64,000 bases of DNA from the NCBI RefSeq assembly GCF_963576615.1, contig NC_088711.1, positions 10,844,869 through 10,908,868 on the forward strand, in the 5' to 3' direction. The position numbers and the translations under genes were made by a program. Of the stretch, positions 11,454 to 22,559 are shown one piece after another (the first letter of the stretch is position 1; every line of letters starts with the position of its first letter). The DNA is from Watersipora subatra. Its lineage: Eukaryota > Bryozoa > Gymnolaemata > Cheilostomatida > Watersiporidae. Under the pieces are notes generated by a model. That model saw nothing but the letters and a program-made list of their open reading frames with translations, was not told the DNA's origin and searched no databases.

Positions 11454-11524
11454 CTAAGCAAAAAATTACTAAAAGTTTCATATTACACAAAAGGTGTGTA
11501 ACACTCATCAGATAAAATGCTTAG
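11454..11524 (-). ncRNA. Hammerhead ribozyme (type I), Penelope-associated
   Basis: On the - strand the complete conserved core is present: CTGATGA, then a 10-bp stem II (two G-U pairs) capped by CCTTT, then GAAA, a two-pair stem III closed by TTT, and the cleavage triplet GTA (predicted cut between 11467 and 11466). Helix I is formed by CTAAGCA (11524-11518) with TGCTTAG (11460-11454), plus an inner T-rich internal loop and two pairs next to the core, as in type I ribozymes that need loop contacts. It lies 83 bp downstream of a Penelope-like endonuclease frame on the same strand. Penelope-like retroelements are known to carry short-helix-III hammerheads in their terminal repeats. Confidence 0.85.
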
Positions 11525-11606
11525 TGAGGACCATACACAAGATTCTGCATTAGCTGGTAAGCTGAAATAAAAGCTCAGGTATTAAAAGCTAGATGGATAA
11601 GATCTA

Positions 11607-12060
11607 TTATGTAATGCTATTTCGTAAAAGGTGTTTCTTAGCATGTCTACATGTAGATATTAGTTCACTACGTTTGTTAAGAGTTGCCTTCTCAGGTCTG
11701 TAAATGATGAAATATTTTTCTAATGTACATAATCTGCAATTTCCGCTGCTTTTAGAGTATGGCTTGGCGTGTGATAAAATCTTCCAGGCTATGTTGTAGT
11801 CAGTGCCGCTTTCTTTGAGTTCCCATATGTGGCTGCTTAGCTCGGTAGAGTAGCGTTTAGAAATGTCCTTGAATGTGGATTTGTGAAGGTTATATCTAGT
11901 TTTGAAGCTGTTTTCGGTTAGCCCTATATATGTGGCTGCAGGTTTATTGTTATCGGTGGTTGTTAAGCTTGCCTGGTATATCACTGAGTTTGCTAGGCAA
12001 TTGTCTGGTATATATACAGTCTTATAACGTATACTATCAATAAAGTAAATTCCACAAAAC
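11607..12060 (-). pseudogene. Penelope-like retroelement remnant, GIY-YIG endonuclease end
   Basis: The - strand frame is open from about 12060 to a stop at 11607-11609. It contains YIGLTENSFKTRY, STELSSHIWELKESG, IAWKIL, CRLCTLEKY and LNKRSELISTCRH, the signature blocks of the C-terminal GIY-YIG endonuclease of Penelope-like elements. The reverse transcriptase is missing, so the element is 5'-truncated. The frame between 11984 and about 12060 has no ATG but continues in register (PDNCLANSVIYQ). The ribozyme follows at 11454-11524. The host sequence beyond both ends is AT-rich. Confidence 0.85.
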
Positions 12061-12670
12061 GTAAAAATTTGATAGAAAGTTTTTGCTTTGTCCTACATGA
12101 AAAATTCTATATAACGTAGTATCAAATCAGGGCAAGTTCTCAAATTTGATTTAATACAGATTTAGATACAGATAGGCGACGGAGAAGTGCGCACAGCTCT
12201 TGTTATAGTAAAACAATATTGTTGTGTTACTTTATTGTATGTGTATAAATATTTGTTATTAGTTTTCATTTACAGTATAGACTTCGCTGTCTACAAAAAT
12301 TAAACAAATTATATATTATACTTCATATTAAACATTATACTATAATTCACTCTCCACAAAGTGTCTTGAGTGCTTTTTCTTTATTATTCTTTACGAAACT
12401 AGCATTTTTAGCAATAATGTATAATTTTTTATATATATGTATACATATAGTAACATTGGAACATCAAATATGAACAATAACATCTGCAAGTCAAGTGTGG
12501 GTTTGCCTAAATAGAAGTCAGCAGTAGACAAGCTCGCTATTGAGAATGTCTAAGATATTCAGGTTAATGTTCAAAGTACTTTTAGTAAACACATAATTAG
12601 TTTTTATGAAATGATGATCTCTTGTCTCATATTGACTAACTGTATTTCTCACCTATCAATAGTAAATATT

Positions 12671-12892
12671 GGCTAACTAAACATTGACAAAGGCTGCTTG
12701 TCACTTCAGTATCAGAAAAAAATACCTATAACTGTCCATATCTATTCCTCCATCCACAATATCCGCCTCTGTCTGAATATATTCTTCAGACAGAGACCCA
12801 GATTCTTTTAGTACGGAATCGTACGTTAGTTTATTGTTTATGCATAGATGATAGCTCAGATGCTTGGATGAGCTATAATGATATATTATCAT
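12671..12892 (-). repeat. Third copy of the duplicated segment, with its own - strand ORF
   Basis: Matches 3940-4135 and 18570-18765. Here the - strand frame is open for 63 codons (12701-12892), with a tail EEYIQTEADIVDGGIDMDS and then YRYFF. Changes between copies are a mix of silent and replacement, so selection is uncertain. It lies beyond the polyadenylation signal of the 13241-13507 gene. Function unknown. Confidence 0.4.
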
Positions 12893-13011
12893 ACTATTAA
12901 ATGCCCTCTAAATTGTGGGTGAGTGCCTGTGATTATACATGTTATTACACACAGTGCAATATTTCACAATATACTTACGTTATGAAACAGCAGATATATT
13001 TTGCTAGCCAA

Positions 13012-13017
13012 TTTATT
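13012..13017 (-). terminator. Polyadenylation signal of the Tyr/Arg-rich gene
   Basis: TTTATT on the + strand is AATAAA in the sense of the gene at 13241-13507, in the 3'-UTR exon that starts at 13129. Confidence 0.55.
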
Positions 13018-13240
13018 ATATTAGTAACAACCAAACTTATTATAATATTGTTTTCAAAATACAACAAAAATTAGACAAAAAGGTCAACGAATCTCTTCAG
13101 ATATGTGTTCTGTTCCATTGTTCCCATACCTAAAATATTTAAAGAAAGCTATAAAGTTCATACAAACAAATGCTAAATACTGAACTTTTCTAAAAATTAT
13201 GTTAATTTTAAAAGACATAATTTATTACCTGTTTCAGTTT

Positions 13241-13507
13241 TTAGTACTGCCCATATGCATTCCTGGAGCCTCTATTGTACCAATCATATCCATCCCTGTA
13301 GTCGCTCCTGTATCCATCTCTGTTCCTAAGATATCCTCCATTTCTGCTTCTGTACCCACTGTATCTGCCCTGCGCATCATATCCATCATGGCTGTCGTAT
13401 ACATTACTTCTATAGCCCGGATTATAGTTGAAGTTGCGATAGCTTCCTGAATAGCCAGCGGCAGCAAGAGCAAGGCAGACAGCCAGGATGCATGCAATGA
13501 CCTTCAT
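13241..13507 (-). CDS. Secreted Tyr/Arg/Gly-rich protein, 88 aa
   Basis: The ATG at 13507 opens MKVIACILAVCLALAAAG, a signal peptide closely like those of the Gly/Tyr-rich genes on the other strand. The mature part is rich in Tyr, Arg, Gly, Asn, Asp and Ser (GYRSRNGGYLRNRDGYRSDY near the middle, ending NAYGQY) rather than pure GGY repeats. The in-frame codons upstream to 13597 are probably intronic: CTTACAG (acceptor at 13522-13523) lies 14 nt before the ATG. Twelve nt after the stop there is a donor CAG|GTAATAAA (intron 13130-13228, acceptor TATTTTAG), the same stop-proximal intron as in the relatives. I infer a diverged, inverted member of the same family. Role inferred as extracellular matrix or defence; no known domain seen. 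Confidence 0.8.
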   Translation of the reverse strand: MKVIACILAVCLALAAAGYSGSYRNFNYNPGYRSNVYDSHDGYDAQGRYSGYRSRNGGYLRNRDGYRSDYRDGYDWYNRGSRNAYGQY

Positions 13508-14215
13508 TCTCCAACTGAAATCTGTAAGCCCACAGGCTGAAGGATATATTTTTACTGAAAGTAGTACATAATATATTTCTTTAACACATAATATCACTGA
13601 ATGTAATTTTTATTAAAAATATAGTTTTTAGACATGAATTTATTTTGTAAAATATAAAAATCACACTCTAAATAATTTTAACACAGCACTGTATTATAGT
13701 AGCTGGCACATGTTTTAATAAAATATCACATATCAAAATATGAACTACAAACAATATTTTACGCTTTTTTAATGCATTAATTAAAAATCAGAACAGTTTT
13801 ATGAGTATACATGTATCTATGGTAAGTTTATAAAAGTATATTACCTAGAGATGACATCATTCTATGAGAGACATTAAACAAGTAGATTTTTGTTAGTTAC
13901 AAAGTTGCCTCGGGATGGTAGCTATTTTAAAACCAAAAATGTACATGTAGACTTTAAGCTCTGAAGTCAAGCTCAGTTTGATATGACAGACCATCAGATC
14001 ATATCTTGAATAAACCCACCAAACAGAGTAAATCATCTGTAGATAATATGTAAAATGTGCTAAATACATTATTCTATCAGGTTTTTGAAAAAGGTCTGTT
14101 AGCTGCAGGTTAGCCTGACTTGGAATGTAAGGACTCGGTAAAGATTATATTATTCTTCACGAGCAAATGTTCTAGCTAATGATTTAACAACAACCTTAAA
14201 CACTTTCACTTACAT

Positions 14216-14412
14216 ATGACACTTATCTTGATAACACCTACTGTAATCACTTAATACTTACCTTTATAATATCTACTGTAATCACTTAATACTTACCTTG
14301 ATAACACCTACTGTAATCACTTAATACTTACCTTCATGACACCTACGGTAATCACTTAATACTTACCTTGATAACACCTACTGTAATCACTTAATACTTA
14401 TCTACTTAATAC
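14216..14412. repeat. 36-bp minisatellite
   Basis: About five copies of a unit containing ACACCTACTGTAATCACTTA and ATACTTACC. Block A has about two copies at 205-290. Confidence 0.8.
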
Positions 14413-15234
14413 TTAACTTTATCAAAAAATTGTAACCAAAAGAGCAAAGGTTCTCTTTTATAGCTATACATACTTACGTAGATAAACTATCAAATAGTTT
14501 TATTATTCTACACTCCTTTACAATGTTAGTTATAATATGCATTAGTTATGAGGAGTGTATGTTAGTAATAAAATTTTTATAAAAACCGCTTCAAATTTTT
14601 GAACATTGAACATACTGTTTATCAGCACTCATAAACTCCACTAGCTGTAATGTTAGAGCAGTATTAAAATATCACAGAGCTCTGCAGCTGAAGCTTTAAG
14701 ATACTCACTATCTTGATGTCTGATATGCTAGATAATAAATGTTGAATGATGCCTTCACCAGCGTCAGCTCTTTTTATACTTTCGAGAGTTGCTTCCATCT
14801 CCGCTGCCATCTGACATCAGGAAGCCATACCTCTTACGTTTTCCTATTTTTGGACAATAACAATCCACACTTGTCTTATTTTAGGTTCAGCCAGTAACTG
14901 TTGTCTGGCAATATATTTAATGCTTTAATGTTACTTCCATAAAATTCTTTTGATTTAGAACTCTTGAGATGTGCTTTGTCATTGGCTGCCTTATCTTTTT
15001 TGCAGCATCAGTTTGTTTGTTGCTGATAAAAATCACTTATTAACTAACCAGTCATGCAAGTAGCTTGATGCTTTATCTTGAGATTTGGTATTATGGGTAG
15101 AGGTTACCTCTCATATGACTGCTTTAGCATGACAGGCAAGGTGAGCTCTTGATACACCGTTGCAAGTTAGGATAACTTCACATATTCGTGTCATCTGGTA
15201 TATCCTATATACTATGAAATTTTTAAGGAACATG

Positions 15235-15286
15235 TAATAATGGATGCTCTCTTGATTACTGGAAATCAAGAGAGCATTCATTATCA
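15235..15286. other. Block B copy of the conserved hairpin
   Basis: Arms 15235-15257 and 15264-15286 pair along all 23 positions apart from a G-T wobble and one mismatch near the base. Compared with block A, one pair is T-A instead of C-G, and an A-C mismatch there is G-C here. Confidence 0.7.
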
Positions 15287-15589
15287 AATAACTCCTATGT
15301 CTCAGCATAACACGGAGTTGGAACCTCTTGCATAGTACTCTTGCTGTACTCTAGCATGGTAGATTTCTTCGGCAGTTCCTGCACCTAGAATTCTCCTCAG
15401 ATATATTGGCTGGAAGATTTCTCTGATTCAGCCAATTTTGAGGAGAAGAAAGCTCTTGATCAGTGCTAGGACCACCCAAGCATCTTAATCAGTTTTGGTG
15501 GTCCCTTTCAAGGATGTGGGACAATCCAAGCTTTGTTAATTAGGACAGAAACATGTCGTACTTTTAACGGTCTCACAGGTGCTTATTAA

Positions 15590-16170
15590 TTAAAGCAAAA
15601 AAAATAGTTAAAAATCTTTAAACAATTCCACACAATGGGTAAATATTAAACAGAAGTAAAAATAATATTCTCAAGGAAACAAGAAGTTAATAGACAGTGT
15701 TCCAAAGTCAATTCTTAATTCACTAGACATAGAGATCTTATCTCACTTAACTTACTGCTTATTAAGGCTAATCAGCTGACAAGAGAAGTGTACGACTTAA
15801 TGTCAGTTTATGCTGCTCTTTACAGAGAAGAAGTGTACTAGCTATACTGTACTAGCTATTACTAGCTACTACTAATTTACTACTATTAATAGTCTATATT
15901 ATATTATACTAATAGTCTATAATTACTACTACTACTACTAGTTGAAATCTCTTAAAAATTCCACACAATGGGTAAATATTAAACAGAAATTGAAATAATA
16001 TTCTCAAGGAGACAAGAAGTTGACAGGCAGTGTTCCAAAGACAACTCTTAGTTCACTAGACATAGAGATCTTATCTCACTTAACTTACTGCTTACTAAGG
16101 CTAATCAGCTGACAAAAGAAGTCTACGACTTAGTGTCAGTTTATGCTGCTCTTTGCAGTGAGTCAGGTGA
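15590..16170. repeat. Internal tandem duplication of about 250 bp with a simple-repeat spacer
   Basis: The stretch starting TTCCACACAATGGGTAAATA is present at about 15607 and again at 15959, each followed by the same GTCAGTTTATGCTGCTCTTT end. Between them is an ACTAGCT/ACTACT-rich spacer (15830-15945). Block A has one copy, at about 1475-1680. Confidence 0.8.
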
Positions 16171-17679
16171 AAAATGTTTTAAAAACTAGCTAAACATCTT
16201 CACAAATCCATGGCTGTTCATAATCTTTTAATGTTTAGAAAATTACGTAAGAGATCAGTGTCTCACACTAGCAATGCACATGTATAAACATGAATAACAC
16301 AAAGATTGAAAACTTTGTTTTTTAAAAAGTTTGTAATTTACTGTTATTAATTCTAACAAAAAAAGTCAGATAAAATTGTGACATATTTAAACTGGTTCTT
16401 TAATTTAGAACACTGTTGTACTTGAGTAGCTTAGGAAGTTGTGTTCCTGTTGTTAAAAGCTGTTTTATTATGTTCTTCAGGACAAAGTTATCACATTACC
16501 ACAGTTATGAGTTATGCAAAGCATAGCAAGGACTACCACTACAAATCTAAGTCTATCACATGTAAATCGCAATGGAGAATACTATCTATTACACCTATAA
16601 GTCTACAAATTGACTGACATAGAGATTTAACACAATAGAAGTCTATAAATCATGAGAGAAAAATTATTTATCATAATACATGTCTATGAATTAGTTGAGA
16701 GATAGAGGTACATATTACTACGGGAGTATTCAATATGGCGGACACAGAGAGATATCTATAACAAATAGAGTTCTATACAACAGCTGACAAATAAGAATGT
16801 TGTGGAGAAATGCTGTAACTGCGGGTTATAAAAATTTCTGTTCACCATATCATATGCAATCGACTCTGGATAGTCGTAGATTGGTTTATTGATCTGTGTA
16901 ATTCTCTGTCAATTTTGCTACTCAGTCTACAACCTATCGACACCAAAGACACCAAAATGGCGTATTTCATCATATGTATAGACTGTCAACAGACAAATAT
17001 CATAGTTGGTTTATTTTAACATCGTATCCAACCAGCTGTAACTGTATTACAGTCAACTGTAACTTTTACTAATTAGAGCTAGTTATTGTACTTGCTCAAC
17101 ATTTGGCCCCTTCGTACAGTAAACTTTGTTATGCTAGACCGTAAATCTGACCAAAAAACTTGTGCAGTCATAAGCAATAGAAACAAAATTTAGTTTATCG
17201 CTTGCTTTGGCCAGCTGTAACTGAGACTATTTCCATTGTTTGTAAAGTTGTGGGTAAGCAGTTGTCAAGCAATTGGAGGTTCATTAGCCAAGCTGGATTG
17301 CTATCTTGGCTCATGAGCATTGATTGCTAAGTTAGTACAATGCTCAAGGGCAAGGCTATAGTTCAGCTAGCTGTAGCAAAATATCCTGCCTTGTAGGTAG
17401 CGCAAGGATTGCAACAGAAACATAAAAGAAAGAGTCATCTGCTCTCGTTTATATGGCTAAAATTGAGCAGACAATTCCCACTATTTACTTGAAACGTTTC
17501 CAAGAGGTTCAAGGCTGGTTTATTGCATGAATAGGCTGAAGTGAAAGGAAGCTGTAGTCAATCTTGCGTAATTTCATTAAATCAAATTAACTCAAAGCCT
17601 GGCTGATAAGGAATGCTTTGGTAATACTTTCTAGGTGTAGCCATATCTAGTACGTTGTCTATTAAAAATATAACTCTAT

Positions 17680-17795
<116 letters not shown>

Positions 17796-18569
17796 TCAAC
17801 TACAAACACAATACTAAAAAAGTCAGGTCAAGGTCACTAACCTGGAAATGCAGGTTAGTGCTTTTCTGTTATCAAAAGGATTTTGGATTAACAGCACCTT
17901 TGCTTCACCATATGATTACCCTTCTGCGTAGAAATTCAACCTAAAAACTCCCCTTGTTTGCTACAAATAAACTTAATATTTGAAAAGTTAAAGAAAATCT
18001 TATAGTAAAAACAGAGATGTGAGGCAGGCAAGCATAACTTAAATATCCTTTGTTCTACAGCATAGTGTATGTAGGCCATCAGACTATCCCCCTATATCAT
18101 GACAAAGCAAATTTTCCCCATGCATAAAACATCACAATTTTATGTAAACAATCTCTAACAGTTCAATAATTTTGCATTTACATAAATAAAAATCTATAAA
18201 ATTCAGGAAAAAATATGAAAACACCAGAACCAGATAAAAAAGGACAGCTAATTCTTAACTGCTGGTGTTCAATTGAGAGCCACAGTAGACGCTTAGTAAC
18301 ACTTGTCTCTCCAAAACTGCAAACCATTATGTCTTTTATGAACTGTCATTGATTTTTATAGATTTTTACATGTTTGGATGATGGCAATAAACCATTGAGA
18401 CTCCCTATCATCTCCTTGCATATGGCAAATTGTCATTTAAGTATTTCCTATAGAGATGGTGGTGAGCCATTGAGACCCGCCATCATCTCCTTACAGTTGA
18501 CTATGCTTAAATAATAAAATAAATCATATTATATTGTTTTGTAGTGTTTTATTGAATATACAGAATACT

Positions 18570-18765
18570 GAACATTGACAAAGGCTGTTTGTCATTTCAG
18601 TATCAATATAAATACTTATAGTCGTCCATATCTACTCCTCTATCAACAATATCTGCCTCATTCTTCTGAATATATTTTTCAGACAGATTCACATTCTCAC
18701 AACACACAATCATACACTAATTTTTGTGTACACACATGATTGCTCATTTTTATTATAGCTCATTA
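18570..18765 (-). repeat. Thrice-repeated segment, block B copy
   Basis: The - strand tail reads EADIVDRGVDMDDYKYLY and stops at 18603-18605. See 3940-4135 and 12671-12892. Confidence 0.4.
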
Positions 18766-19419
18766 TACCTGAATGTTGCAATCAGTACAAAGTAACTCTT
18801 GTCTCACAAGAACTGGGATTCTATATGTTATGTTTATACAGCAGTAAGAATTTCAAAAGGGCACGAATCATCATAATGGATGCTTTAGGATAAACAAAAT
18901 AGATTGCATGTATTTGATACAATCACCAAGGATTGACTGAAGCCAAATAATATAAAAGGCTTCTATGGTTGCTGAGATATAAATACACTCTTGTTAATGA
19001 TAAAAGAACTTTTAGGAGTCTATTTAGTGAGAATCATAAGTCTGTTGCAACAACAAACATACCTTTTGGATAGGATACAAAAAGGATACTTTAAATAAAC
19101 TCATGAAGGAAATTGGTTGTTAGGGTCCGGTTCACTATTTGTAATATCAGTAAAATATTTTATAACTTTAAATATTTAGATAAAAATAGCGTATTAATGA
19201 GAAGTGTGAGAATTCAGCCAAATAAGTCATTACATGAGACGACCAAAAGTGTCATTATATGTAAATTATTGGTAAAAGAACAGATTAATTAATGGAGTAC
19301 TCCAGGGAATATAGCAGCAGTCTGGCAGTCAGCCAGACTTGAAAAACAACAAATCAAACAAATGACAAGAGGGAAAGGTGCCAGTTATTAAAGCTTGGCA
19401 GAGACAAGACAGCCAGAGG

Positions 19420-19427
19420 TATATAAA
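19420..19427 (+). promoter_or_regulatory. TATA box of the block B Gly/Tyr-rich gene
   Basis: TATATAAA, followed by a non-coding exon of about 19450-19504 with donor CAG|GTGTCT and an intron to 19705. Conserved with block A. Confidence 0.7.
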
Positions 19428-19719
19428 GGGCCAAATAGCAGTTAAGACTTTACACCTTCCCTACAGCAGAAGTAATCAGTGGGCTCTTTGACAACACAAG
19501 GCAGGTGTCTAGTGTAAACTGTTAATTGCTTTATTTATTGCTAGAGTATGCAATGATTTGATACTGTTTTATTAGCTCACACTCAGAGCCCTGATTTTAG
19601 AAGTTTACTGTTTATGAAGACTTTGAAGTAGTGAGGGCACATAGTCACTGACAGTTTCATCTTAATGTTTACCTGTTTTATATGTTTTTGATATAAATTT
19701 TACAGACTCCAAACTAAAA

Positions 19720-19962
19720 ATGAAGGTCCTTGCATTTATCTTGGTTCTCTGCCTCGCTCTTGCTACCATGGGTTATGCTAGCCGCTACTATGGAGGTGGA
19801 GGGTACGGTAGGCGTGGAGGCTATGGACGTAGATACAACAGGTATGGTGGTGGATACAGAAACAGATACAGAGGTGGACGTGGTGGTGGATACGGCGGTG
19901 GATACGGCGGTGGATACGGCGGTGGATACGGCGGTGGATATGGTGGATATGGACGATACTAA
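19720..19962 (+). CDS. Secreted Gly/Tyr-rich repeat protein, 80 aa (block B copy)
   Basis: The signal peptide MKVLAFILVLCLALATMGYA probably ends before SRYYGG. The mature part has GGGGYGRRGGYGRRYNRYGG, then GYRNRYRGGR, then four GGGY-type repeats and the same GYGGYGRY end as the block A gene. Flanking introns are 19505-19705 (5' UTR, acceptor TTTTACAG) and 19975-20087 (12 nt after the stop); AATAAA is at 20229. Most differences from the block A protein are in the signal peptide and early mature region; the C-terminal repeats are nearly identical in codons, suggesting recent duplication or gene conversion. Role as for the block A gene, inferred. Confidence 0.85.
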   Translation: MKVLAFILVLCLALATMGYASRYYGGGGYGRRGGYGRRYNRYGGGYRNRYRGGRGGGYGGGYGGGYGGGYGGGYGGYGRY

Positions 19963-20228
19963 AAACCTAAACAGGTAATAAGCTAAGTCTGTATTAGAAT
20001 ATGCATAATTTTTAGAAAGATTCAGTATTTATGTTTACCATATGCTTGCATGATATGGGAAGTTTATAACTCTCCTATATATTTTAGGAACTGGAGAAAA
20101 TCTATCATATTGACCCTGAACAGAACGCTCAATTCAAAAGACTTGCAATTTCATTTTATATTGTTGTTATACCTTGGTAATAATATTAATGGGAATTAAT
20201 ATTATAAAATACTTTTTTGTTGTTACAT

Positions 20229-20234
20229 AATAAA
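20229..20234 (+). terminator. Polyadenylation signal of the block B Gly/Tyr-rich gene
   Basis: AATAAA in ACATAATAAACTGATTATTG, as in block A (5693). Confidence 0.6.
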
Positions 20235-20699
20235 CTGATTATTGAAACTAATCTGCTTTCTTCCATTGCATCGTTATATAACATTGTATAATCCTTATAA
20301 CGTGTATATTCAGTTTGCGAAATCTTGAAGTGTAGAAAGAATAAGGTTTATTATTATTACCACTATTATTATAACAAACACTTAGAGATGAAACATGCCA
20401 CTCATCCAGGTATAAAGAACTACTAAAACTGTACCAATAACAAATTAACAAATGATTAAATCTTGTGAGAATATAAGTCATAAATTTTTAAAAATAACTT
20501 TCATCAACACCAAAGACTCTAGCTTGCAAATACATTTTTATTAACTTGCACTAGTTGTTATTTTAAGTTCTGCTTTAAATAAAAAAAACAATTTTATGCA
20601 TTCAATATTTTTCAGAGCAGAAGTTAAGAATTTATAAATGAAAAAAAAATTAAACTGAAACATTTATTAATGAGTGCCAAAAGTGCAAGTTGACTTTGC

Positions 20700-22435
20700 A
20701 CATACATATCATTGACTTGTATAAGCAAAAACAGACACACTATTTGGAAAGGACAAAAAGCTATCTTATACATACGTATAAGCATAATATTATAAAACAG
20801 TATATAATATATAATAAATAAAATATAATATATATTGTTATATTGTATTATATATTATACATATGTACTTTAATCGCTGTTATGGTTTGTGTAATATAAA
20901 CAGACAGCTTTGATTAATGACCTTAGCAAGAAACCTGAAACTCATAGTACCACAGCTTTTGAAAGCTAAGGGATGAGTGTCAGCTGAAGGTGTAAAGGCT
21001 GAGTTTGTGAGGTTTGTTAATGTTTATAAAAGAAACTGATAGCATGACAATGGTAACTGGAAATATTTACTAGTAATAAGGTCCCAACTATTGATTAACT
21101 GGCTATAATATATTCAACAACTAGTACAAATGCTCTGCAGAATATCATTCCATCTCATCTTAAATATCTGAAACTATATTCAAAGTTGAAAGCAATGTTC
21201 ATATTCCTTTATCAGGACTTTTCACTTTTAATATGCTGAAAACTAGTAAATTTGGAGTTGTCTATTCTGTCATGTTTCTTTGATGTAGGTACCAAGAAGC
21301 CTGGCAAAATTAATAGCTTTAGTATCATTGCAATAGCTAATGATCACGAGGTCTGTTTTAACATATATATATTCCGCTTCATCATTATCTAAATAGTAGC
21401 CTGACTGTCTAATGTACCGTGGGAGACCATCAGGTGGGCTGATAAAGCAGAAAAAAACTATTGGCGCAATTATTATAAAAACTGGAAGGTGGGCAATTGA
21501 CACAGTTCTTCAAGCATGTTTCTTTGATGTAGGCACCAACCTGAGTTCTAACCTTTACCTCGGGCTTTGAACAGATAGACAAACGTATGGACAGGCATGA
21601 CTTTTATTATAACAAAAATTATTTAAGCCTAAGATTGGCTATTGCAAGATCACAAAAGGTGCTACACTGGGTATTCAAGTTAGTTTATTTCTAACAAAAT
21701 GACAATGTGGAGTTTTATCTGCTCAAAATAGCTAAAGATAAACCTTACCAAGAATCATACATATCTTTCTTTGATTGCATGTAAGGCCTGGAGTAGGCCC
21801 TGTTAGTCAAACCTGTATATGAGGGTTTATATAGGCGTTTCAATGGCGAAGACTACACAAAGTTTTTGAAGCGGTGTTTTTAAGACACATCAAATTGCTT
21901 TGGAGTTATGAATTTTTCTGATGTTAGTCATTCTAAAGCTCATTGTTCAGCTTCCGGGAGCAATTATTATTCATTATAATCATTATATATATACATTATA
22001 TATTATTATATATATTTTATATAATCATTATTATTTTATAAGGCAGCATTTTTTGAGAAACATACAACTCTGATCTTGTTGGTAGTTTGCCTAAATCTTC
22101 TGATTCAAACTGTCCGTTTTCTTTTCGGTTGCACCGCCTTTTGCTGACTAAAATAAATAATGTGACTCATTTTTTATAAATAAGCGCTATGTCATAGCAT
22201 TTGATTCAATCACATATCACTGTTGCACTGCATACATAAAGTTAAATAACCTAGTTGGAAACAATGCATAAACACAACTCAGCTACGGTTATCGTTAGGA
22301 TGAAACTTTATGCATTTTTTCCTTGCTGTGCATTTGTATCTACAGTAATACTATGAATTACTCGCATAGCTTAGTTAACTCTATACTATAAGCTATACTA
22401 TAATAAGACCAAAGTCTATCAGTCTATCTTAACTC
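20700..22435. other. Non-coding AT-rich spacer with a short direct repeat
   Basis: AT-rich runs at 20800-20865 and 21975-22035. A 25-bp segment (CATGTTTCTTTGATGTAGG) occurs at 21270 and 21517 as direct repeats. A 77-codon - strand frame between them (21270-21503) has no ATG start and is not supported. Confidence 0.5.
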
Positions 22436-22444
22436 ACCCTTGGA

Positions 22445-22540
22445 GCCTTAAGAAAAAAACCTTTCCTCACTTGGGAATGGAACCTGGAGCATCAGATTCA
22501 TAAGCTGCCACGACACCATAATACCACTTAGTGCGTAGTT
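22445..22540 (-). repeat. tRNA-like (SINE-type) fragment
   Basis: On the - strand, TGGTGTCGTGGCAGC followed about 35 nt later by GGTTCCATTCCC resembles A-box and B-box spacing of a tRNA-derived element. Degenerate; not a functional tRNA. Confidence 0.4.
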
Positions 22541-22559
22541 TCAAAGCTACCCTATTGTA

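Noticed and set aside
13234-13597. Longer 118-codon start for the Tyr/Arg-rich gene and overlapping frames
   Set aside because: The upstream codons precede a good 3' splice site and the signal peptide begins at the internal Met, so 13507 is the better start.
21270-21503. 77-codon - strand frame with a hydrophobic N-terminus
   Set aside because: It starts at GTG with a stop just upstream, has no splice signals or relatives, and is bounded by short direct repeats.
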